Shown piece after piece: positions 5,857-10,480 of a stretch of 10,480 nucleotides of DNA (positions are counted from its first letter, which is position 1; each line of letters starts with the position of its first letter). Origin of the DNA: Microcaldota archaeon (GTDB lineage Archaea; Micrarchaeota; Micrarchaeia; Anstonellales; Anstonellaceae); contig JAHFEC010000031.1 in assembly GCA_023248665.1 (NCBI GenBank), positions 1-10,480 of the forward strand, read 5' to 3'. Under the pieces are notes generated by a model that ran no database searches, was not told where the DNA came from, and was given only the letters and a program-made list of their open reading frames with translations. The translations under genes and the position numbers were made by a program.

Positions 5857-6025
5857 GGGATTGGGTTGGGAGGGGAAGAATAAGAAGGCTTCTGAGAGGG
5901 TGGATTTCCGGACGAAAAAAACATGGAGAGCTTGCCCTGTTCGTATCTCTGGGGTTGGCATCCCTCGAGGACTTTTGTCAATTTTTTCGCCAGATGTCGT
6001 AATCTTTTGCGTCTGTTACGAAGCG

Positions 6026-6033
6026 TTTATAAG
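6026..6033 (+). promoter_or_regulatory. TATA box for the kbl-like gene
   Basis: TTTATAAG lies 31-38 nt upstream of the ATG at 6064, predicting initiation near 6055 and a very short leader. GGTGA at 6055-6059, four bases before the ATG, could serve as a Shine-Dalgarno if the transcript begins slightly earlier. Confidence 0.55.
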
Positions 6034-6063
6034 ATTCCCCTTCGGAGAGGATTCGGTGAACCT

Positions 6064-7254
6064 ATGCCTACCTTAGACAGTTTCCTTTTGCCCCAAATCG
6101 AGGAGCTCAAAACCAAGGAGCTTGATTGGAAAGTGTACAAACTCGAGGGCGCCTCGATGCCGCACACCATGGTGAACGGCAAGAAAGTGCTCATGCTGGG
6201 CACCAATAACTATTTGGGCCTGTCCAACCACCCGGCTCTCAAAGAGGCCGCCATCGAGGCGGTGAAGAAATACGGGGCCGGCTCGGGGTCGGTGCGCACC
6301 ATCTCGGGCACCATGGATTTGCATATCAAGCTCGAGGAGACGATTGCCCGATTCAAGCACACGGCCGCGGCCAATTATTTCCAGACCGGCTTCGCCGCCA
6401 ACCAGGGCTCGCTGCCCGCGCTGCTGCAGGAAGGGGATCTGGCAATCTCGGACGAGTTGAACCACGGCTCCATCATAGACGGCGTGCGCCTCTCGAAGGC
6501 CGAGAAGGCCATCTACAAGCACAACGACATGGACGACCTCGCGGCCAAGCTCGAGGCGGCCGCGAAGGCCAGCAAATACAAGAAGATATTCATCATCAGC
6601 GACGGGGTGTTCTCCATGGACGGGGACATCGCGCCGCTGGACCGCATCCAGCGCATCGCGCAGGCGTACGGCGCATATATCTACGTGGACGACGCGCACG
6701 GGGACGGGGTGCTGGGCGAGCACGGGCGGGGCATCGTCAACCATTTCAAGCTCGAAGGCAAGGTGGAATGCGAGATGGGCACCTTTTCCAAGGGATTCGG
6801 CGTGGTGGGCGGATTCGTCGCCGGCTCAAGCACGCTCAAGGAATTCCTGCACAACAAAGCGCGCAGCTACCTGCTCTCCGGCAGCGCGCCGCCCGCCACG
6901 GTGGCCTCGTGCATCGCCGCATTGGAACTTCTGGAGAAGGACGACAGCCTCGTCAAAGCGCTCTGGGAGAACACACGGTATTTCAAGGAGAAATTGAAGG
7001 CTCTCGGGTTCGACACCGGAAATTCCGGCACGCCCATCTGCCCCATCATGATCGGGGACTCGGCCAAGGCCAAGCAGTTCTCCTCTGAATTGTTCCAGGA
7101 GGGCGTGTTCGCGCTGCCCATCGTATTCCCGATGGTGGCGCAGGGCAAAGCCCGCGTGCGAACGCAGGTGAGGGCGGACTTTTCCAAAGAGGATTTGGAC
7201 TTCGCGCTGGGCGCGTGCGAGCGCGTGGGACGGAAACTTGCGCTGATCAAATAG
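6064..7254 (+). CDS. kbl: Alpha-oxoamine synthase, likely glycine C-acetyltransferase (2-amino-3-ketobutyrate CoA ligase)
   Basis: A 396-residue PLP enzyme of fold type I that condenses an amino acid with an acyl-CoA or runs the reverse cleavage. Visible landmarks are NNYLGLSNHP (48-57), the SVRTISGT loop (76-83), H134 in ELNHGSIIDGVR (stacks on PLP), D209 and H212 in VDDAHGDG (PLP contacts), and the Schiff-base lysine K243 in GTFSKGFG. The C-terminal GKARVRTQ matches the small-domain motif. The overall pattern fits glycine C-acetyltransferase (Kbl) better than BioF: the DGVFSMDGDIAPL and PVFP-like C-terminal segments match Kbl. However, the family shares these features with BioF and serine palmitoyltransferase, and no bioA/bioD or threonine dehydrogenase gene is nearby to decide. 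The ATG at 6064 was chosen over 5923 because the upstream residues are non-homologous and overlap the promoter. Confidence 0.78.
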   Translation: MPTLDSFLLPQIEELKTKELDWKVYKLEGASMPHTMVNGKKVLMLGTNNYLGLSNHPALKEAAIEAVKKYGAGSGSVRTISGTMDLHIKLEETIARFKHTAAANYFQTGFAANQGSLPALLQEGDLAISDELNHGSIIDGVRLSKAEKAIYKHNDMDDLAAKLEAAAKASKYKKIFIISDGVFSMDGDIAPLDRIQRIAQAYGAYIYVDDAHGDGVLGEHGRGIVNHFKLEGKVECEMGTFSKGFGVVGGFVAGSSTLKEFLHNKARSYLLSGSAPPATVASCIAALELLEKDDSLVKALWENTRYFKEKLKALGFDTGNSGTPICPIMIGDSAKAKQFSSELFQEGVFALPIVFPMVAQGKARVRTQVRADFSKEDLDFALGACERVGRKLALIK

Positions 7255-7302
7255 GCATCGACGGGAGATTCGGACCCATAAAACCATGTGTCGACGCAAG
7301 GC

Positions 7303-7320
7303 GATGTTTATTTAAACATC
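7303..7320. promoter_or_regulatory. 18-bp palindrome overlapping the TATA region of the TPR gene
   Basis: GATGTTTA (7303-7310) and TAAACATC (7313-7320) are perfect inverted 8-mers separated by TT. The A/T core TTTATTTAAA (7307-7316) is a plausible TATA box 30-39 nt upstream of the ATG at 7346, so a dimeric regulator bound here would compete with TBP. A second A/T tract (ATATAATT, 7329-7336) is too close to the start to be the TATA box. Confidence 0.5.
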
Positions 7321-7345
7321 ATCTGACACATATAATTCGATTAGC

Positions 7346-8695
7346 ATGGGAACCTTGGACCAGTCAGGCATTGAAAGGGAAAATCCAGACGCTTCGAAAA
7401 ACGATTCCGAGGACGAGCATTATCACTTGTATAATTTCCCCTCGATGATGTACACGCCGGAAATGGAGCCGGTCCGCCAATTCGAGGAGAAAGGCCAGTA
7501 CCAAAAGGCCTTGGACGCGCTCGAACAGGTTATCCAGAAACAGCCGGATAACCCTCAGTACCTCAACCACAAGGCATCCCTTCTCTCCCGCATGGGACGG
7601 GTGGACAAGAGACGGCTGGAAGAAGCCAAAGAACTGCTTTTGAAAATCATCAAGGATTATTCCGATAATTTCACCGCCCGGGAGTATCTGGCCATGATTT
7701 ATATCCGGCTGGGAGACGGTGTAAAAGCGGAAAATGGGTTTCTGGAGCTTTTGAAGATGAATAAAACGAATGCTTTCGCGAATTACATGATGGGCGTGCT
7801 GAAATTCAAGCGCAGCTACCGGAAGACGAACACCCGGCGCGCCGCCGAAACGGCGGTGGAATATTTCGAGCGGGCATCAGACCTGAAGAAGGATTTCCTG
7901 GAGAAATACTCGATCGGGCATTACGAACTTATCACCGCTTATGCGTGGGCGGGCAAGATTGAGAAGGCGATCGAATTCATGCAGGAGTGCATCAAGAAAA
8001 GCCCGGAGATGGAATGCGGCCTCGCCTCCGAATTGGGCGGGATCGCCATCAAACAGCAACAGTTCTGGGATGCGATTGAGCTTAAGACCCGGGCCCTCGA
8101 ACTTGACCCGACCAATGCCATGGATTACAACGAGCGGGGCAGGGCTTATTCTTATCTCAATCAAGATGCGTTTGCTGTGGAGGATTACAGCAAAGCGATT
8201 GAACTCGATCCGAGCCTGATCTATGCATACCAGAACCGGGGCATATTATATGTGAAGACGAGGAACTGGGACAAGGCCATTGAGGATTTGGATTTCGCGC
8301 TGGAGCGATGGCCGAATTATTATGGGCATTACAGCCGGGCCATCGCGCACCTGCGCAACGGCGAGCTTGATTTGGCTTTGGAAGATGTCGCGAACGCCAG
8401 AAAAAAAGGCGGCACATACAAGCAGATATCCTTATTGGATGAACTAAGCGCCCTGATCCAGAAGTACAAACGCGAGACGTCAAGCGACATTGATGAGGTC
8501 CTACACGGCGGACATAATACCCGGAGGTACATGCTAGATATGGTCCGGACGAAGAACTTGGAAGATATGGATACTCGGCACTTGAGGAAGAAAGAACGCG
8601 GATATATCGGCGACACATGGCATGGCTCGACGGAAAAGAAGAAAATGAAGGGCAAGTCTTGGCGGAGCGCCGGCGGCCGGTACGCCCATTACTGA
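7346..8695 (+). CDS. Tetratricopeptide repeat protein
   Basis: A 449-residue cytoplasmic-looking protein with no signal peptide or membrane segment. About eight or nine TPR units span residues ~39-357. The clearest are 224-256 (AIELKTRALELDP), 258-290 (YNERGRAYSYLNQDAFAVED with YSKAIELDPS) and 292-324 (YQNRGILYVKTRNWDKAIED). TPR arrays bind peptides or partner proteins; the partner here is unknown. The first ~35 residues are acidic and polar, and an alternative ATG pair lies at residues 34-35. The C-terminal ~90 residues lack TPR pattern and end in a strongly basic tail (RKKERGY, EKKKMKGKSWR, SAGGRYAHY) that could bind nucleic acid or ribosomes. The ATG at 7346 fits a short-leader promoter. 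The gene converges on purP with a 66-nt gap. Confidence 0.9.
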   Translation: MGTLDQSGIERENPDASKNDSEDEHYHLYNFPSMMYTPEMEPVRQFEEKGQYQKALDALEQVIQKQPDNPQYLNHKASLLSRMGRVDKRRLEEAKELLLKIIKDYSDNFTAREYLAMIYIRLGDGVKAENGFLELLKMNKTNAFANYMMGVLKFKRSYRKTNTRRAAETAVEYFERASDLKKDFLEKYSIGHYELITAYAWAGKIEKAIEFMQECIKKSPEMECGLASELGGIAIKQQQFWDAIELKTRALELDPTNAMDYNERGRAYSYLNQDAFAVEDYSKAIELDPSLIYAYQNRGILYVKTRNWDKAIEDLDFALERWPNYYGHYSRAIAHLRNGELDLALEDVANARKKGGTYKQISLLDELSALIQKYKRETSSDIDEVLHGGHNTRRYMLDMVRTKNLEDMDTRHLRKKERGYIGDTWHGSTEKKKMKGKSWRSAGGRYAHY

Positions 8696-8761
8696 ACAGG
8701 AGAGAACGCGCCGCACGTTTTAGGTTTTCGGATTAGAAAGACGTATTCAAAACGGCAGGCC

Positions 8762-9811
8762 TCAATAAACGATTTTTCCAAGCTTGTCGGCCTTGGCCGC
8801 CAGCTTCACCTCGCGCGCGATGCGCCGGCCCGTGCCCATCGGCTCGTCGAACGCGAAGAGGGAATAGGGCGAGCCGGTCGGGTAGAGATTGGTGCCGGCC
8901 ACGATGCGCGCCGAAATTTCGAAGGCGTAGAACTGGAGGTTCTCGTCGCAGATGAGCTCGAGGCAGAACGGGCCAGGAATGCCGCCGAACAGCTTGTCGG
9001 CCGCCTCGCACACGTCCTTTCCCATTTCGAGCACGTCGTTGAGCAGGGATTCGCGCAGCACCAGCGGCTCGTTGCCCACGACCGTAAAAGACGGCTTGAT
9101 GGGCACGCCGGCGATGACCGTGCGGTAGCTCTCGTCGATGTTGGACTCGAAGCGCCGGTCGATGGAGAGCATCTCGATGTGCCCGTCCGACGCGCGGTAG
9201 CCCTCCTTGGAGAGCGGCGAGTAGAAGAAGTGCGGATAGACGCGCACGCCGATGAGGTATTCCTGCACCATGACGTCCTGATTGGCGAACTTGGCGTAGA
9301 ACTCCTCGGGCGAATGCACGATGGCATAGCCGCGCCCGCCTTTCGCGCCGGCGTGCTTGACCACGCAGGGGCGGTCGATCTTGTCCGGGTCGATGAGGGC
9401 CGGAAGCTCGAGGCCGGCCGTGCGCATCCATTCGAACATCTTGACCCGGTCGCGCTCCCAGAGCAGGGAGTTGCGGTTGCCCAGCACCGGGACGGCGAGC
9501 TTGTCGAGCGCCTTGCCGGCGTATTCGACGATGGAGCCGTGCGGGATGATGATGGAATTTCGTTCGGCCAGCTCCGCCTCGGGAAGCTTGTTGGAATCCT
9601 CGACGTCGATGAATTCGTCGGGCTTGGCCAGCGGGAAGGCGTCGTACATCTTGCGCTGCGCTTCGTTGGTGACGAGGCCGAGGGTGCGGATGTTCTCCTG
9701 CTTGGCGGAATAGAACAGCTGCAGGGAGGTGTGCGAGCACACCGTGGCCAGCGTCAGCTTCTTCTTGTCGTAGCCCTCGATGACTTCGAGGATTTTCTCT
9801 TTTGAAATCAT
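8762..9811 (-). CDS. purP: PurP, formate-dependent FAICAR synthetase
   Basis: This 349-residue archaeal ATP-grasp enzyme formylates AICAR with formate and ATP to give FAICAR, the step done by PurH with formyl-folate in bacteria. The sequence aligns by eye with known PurP along its whole length: MISKEKILEVIEGYDKKKLT, the ATVCSHTSL loop (H27, substrate binding), NSIIIPHGSI, GNRNSLLWE, the ATP-grasp lysine region VVKHAGAKGGRGY (K152), QEYLIG (E184), HFFYSPL, and the metal/ATP region PFCLELICDENL with FEISARIVAGTN. The C-terminal GRRIAREVKLA is standard. GAGGT (9818-9822) lies six bases before the ATG. A decayed purP-family paralogue lies immediately upstream on the same strand. Confidence 0.97.
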   Translation of the reverse strand: MISKEKILEVIEGYDKKKLTLATVCSHTSLQLFYSAKQENIRTLGLVTNEAQRKMYDAFPLAKPDEFIDVEDSNKLPEAELAERNSIIIPHGSIVEYAGKALDKLAVPVLGNRNSLLWERDRVKMFEWMRTAGLELPALIDPDKIDRPCVVKHAGAKGGRGYAIVHSPEEFYAKFANQDVMVQEYLIGVRVYPHFFYSPLSKEGYRASDGHIEMLSIDRRFESNIDESYRTVIAGVPIKPSFTVVGNEPLVLRESLLNDVLEMGKDVCEAADKLFGGIPGPFCLELICDENLQFYAFEISARIVAGTNLYPTGSPYSLFAFDEPMGTGRRIAREVKLAAKADKLGKIVY

Positions 9812-9831
9812 AAATAAACCTCTTTTTTTAA

Positions 9832-9840
9832 GTATAAAAT
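9832..9840 (-). promoter_or_regulatory. TATA-like element upstream of purP
   Basis: On the minus strand this reads ATTTTATAC, centred about 25 nt from the purP ATG. It would direct a leaderless purP mRNA. In that case the Shine-Dalgarno at 9818-9822 would be used only by transcripts that start further upstream, for example at the element near 10080. Confidence 0.45.
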
Positions 9841-9847
9841 CCAGGCA

Positions 9848-10053
9848 TCAGGTGACGATCTCGTCCATGCGCTTGGCGGCCAGCGCGGCCCTGATCTCCA
9901 TGCCGATGCGCGAGCCGACCGAAACGGACTGGTTGAACAGATATTCGCTGTACGGCGTGAAGCGCGTGCCCGGCGACCTAGCACGGCCACGGTGGATTTG
10001 CTGAAAGCGGGGGCGCGATGCGCCATGTTTTCGGAAATGGAGGCTTGTCCCAT
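9848..10053 (-). pseudogene. Internally deleted remnant of a purP-family paralogue
   Basis: Two separate pieces of a PurP-like protein are visible on the minus strand. The ATG at 10053 begins a 26-codon N-terminal piece ending STVAVLG, which corresponds to the strand just before the SHSAL-type substrate loop of PurP proteins. In another frame, codons from 9973 to a TGA at 9848-9850 encode PGTRFTPYSEYLF and then SVGSRIGMEIRAALAAKRMD, followed by EIVT. This matches the C-terminal domain of PurP paralogues and aligns with the end of the adjacent intact purP. The pieces meet around CTAG at 9978-9981, so roughly 300 codons are missing and the frame is lost. The promoter is intact (TATA-like 10074-10085). 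Read in the N-terminal frame, the junction product would end at 9808, overlapping the purP start as ATGA. Whether the deletion is biological or an assembly artefact is not decidable here. Confidence 0.6.
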
Positions 10054-10073
10054 ATGGGGATATGGTGGGCAGG

Positions 10074-10085
10074 GTATAAAAAAAT
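10074..10085 (-). promoter_or_regulatory. TATA box of the purP-paralogue remnant
   Basis: On the minus strand the element reads ATTTTTTTATAC, centred about 27 nt from the ATG at 10053. That is ideal for a leaderless archaeal transcript. Its preservation supports 10053 as a genuine ancestral start, and it may still contribute transcription into purP. Confidence 0.5.
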
Positions 10086-10132
10086 GAGCCTGCGGCCCCG
10101 GAGAGCGCGCGATTCGTGCCAGCGGGAGGGGT

Positions 10133-10215
10133 TCATGCTCCCGGCGCCAGCAGCATCCGCACCAGCTGCGAGCAGAGGAGGATGGCGGCTGCGTAGGGGA
10201 TGAAGCGCTCGGGAG
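10133..10215 (-). pseudogene. C-terminal stub of a membrane protein
   Basis: Directly after the relE stop, one minus-strand frame reads ERFIPYAAAILLCSQLVRML and then LAPGA before a TGA at 10133-10135. This is a coherent hydrophobic helix with GC-rich codons typical of the neighbouring genes. There is no start codon context: upstream the frame is open only back to a TAA inside relE. It therefore looks like the 3' end of an inner-membrane protein gene whose body was lost or replaced where relE now sits. The family is not recognisable from so few residues. Confidence 0.4.
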
Positions 10216-10473
10216 CTATTTTGTCTTATACACTTTCTTGCGGTGCTCGATATAGGTGATTTCAATCAAACCCGCAATCCGGTCAATGTCGGCAATCACC
10301 CGGTAATCGCCGATGCGCAGCTTGTAATCGCGCCGGCCAGAGAGGCGCTCGAAGAAGTGGCGGGGGTTGAGCGAAGCGTCCATGATTTTTTCATATAAAC
10401 GGCGGCGCGGTTCGGCATCCAGTTTGGAGAGGAAGTCGGAGGCAGCCGGGTCGAATTTCACTTCATAGCTCAC
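10216..10473 (-). CDS. RelE/ParE-family toxin
   Basis: An 85-residue RelE-superfamily protein. The family pattern is clear: SYEVKFDPAASDFLSKLD, the helix PRRRLYEKI, FFERLSGRRDYKLRIGDYRVI (about 40-60, with R53 and R58) and the C-terminal IEHRKKVYK (H77, R78, Y82). RelE toxins cleave mRNA on the ribosome; ParE relatives poison gyrase. The conserved basic and C-terminal Tyr residues favour the RelE type. The visible start is a GTG at 10473; the frame remains open to the window edge, so a start further upstream is possible. The antitoxin gene is normally just upstream and would lie outside the window. Confidence 0.88.
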   Translation of the reverse strand: MSYEVKFDPAASDFLSKLDAEPRRRLYEKIMDASLNPRHFFERLSGRRDYKLRIGDYRVIADIDRIAGLIEITYIEHRKKVYKTK

Positions 10474-10480
10474 AGGCCCA

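Noticed and set aside
8733..9805. Long open frames on both strands over purP
   Set aside because: They are Arg/Ala/Pro-rich shadows; the purP frame is unambiguous over its full length.
9808..9975. The last 55 codons of the 81-codon frame from 10053 as a real protein end
   Set aside because: After STVAVLG the sequence becomes Arg/Ser-rich and unnatural, while another frame over the same bases encodes a recognisable PurP-family C-terminus.
10012..10024. GGCGC-GAT-GCGCC hairpin
   Set aside because: Lies inside the N-terminal coding piece of the purP-like remnant; short GC palindromes are expected at this composition and no T-run follows.
10049..10058. CCCATATGGG palindrome over the ATG at 10053
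   Set aside because: Ten bases only and overlapping a start codon; possible operator but no independent support.

Overview
The window reads as part of a GC-rich archaeal chromosome. The clearest marker is purP (8762-9811, minus), the archaeal FAICAR synthetase of purine synthesis. An archaeal-type presenilin-like intramembrane protease (1557-2585, minus) and TATA-like elements placed about 25-40 nt upstream of most start codons fit the same picture. A DPANN-type or other small archaeal genome is possible, but the sequence alone does not fix the lineage. No rRNA, tRNA, CRISPR array or insertion sequence was seen.

Layout. Positions 1-620 hold a damaged region: the tail of a plus-strand gene entering from the left, and a minus-strand gene whose coding signal changes frame at two homopolymer runs. 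An AT-rich divergent promoter region (about 645-740) separates it from an unrecognised helical protein (741-1418, plus), which is followed by a candidate hairpin terminator. On the minus strand, nrdR (2625-3083) and the presenilin-like protease gene (1557-2585) form a likely two-gene operon. A single TATA-like element near 3109 lies about 25 nt from both the nrdR start and the start of a divergent plus-strand group: mntA (antitoxin nucleotidyltransferase), hepT (HEPN RNase toxin) and a PduO-type cobalamin adenosyltransferase. That group runs head-on, with a 3-nt gap, into a minus-strand vapB-vapC module. A minus-strand DUF2797 protein (5050-5856) follows. Next come a divergent promoter and a kbl-like alpha-oxoamine synthase (6064-7254, plus), then a TPR protein (7346-8695, plus) whose promoter carries an 18-bp palindrome. 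The right end is minus-strand: purP, then a broken purP-family paralogue with its promoter and both ends still recognisable, the C-terminal stub of a membrane protein, and a RelE-family toxin at the edge.

How it fits together. Housekeeping functions (dNTP regulation by NrdR, purine synthesis by PurP, adenosylcobalamin supply, glycine/threonine-type metabolism by the Kbl-like enzyme) are interspersed with three toxin systems: MntA-HepT, VapBC and a RelE-like toxin whose partner would lie outside the window. NrdR next to an adenosylcobalamin-making enzyme would make sense if the organism uses a B12-dependent class II ribonucleotide reductase; that is inference. The toxin modules and the unrecognised 741-1418 gene look less GC-rich than the metabolic genes, which would fit acquisition. 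The decayed pieces at both ends mark sites of gene loss or assembly error. I found no convincing new multi-gene defence or mobile system. The most unusual items are the internally deleted purP paralogue, the twice-frameshifted left-end gene, the DUF2797 protein with a GIY-YIG-like core, and the palindrome at the TPR promoter.
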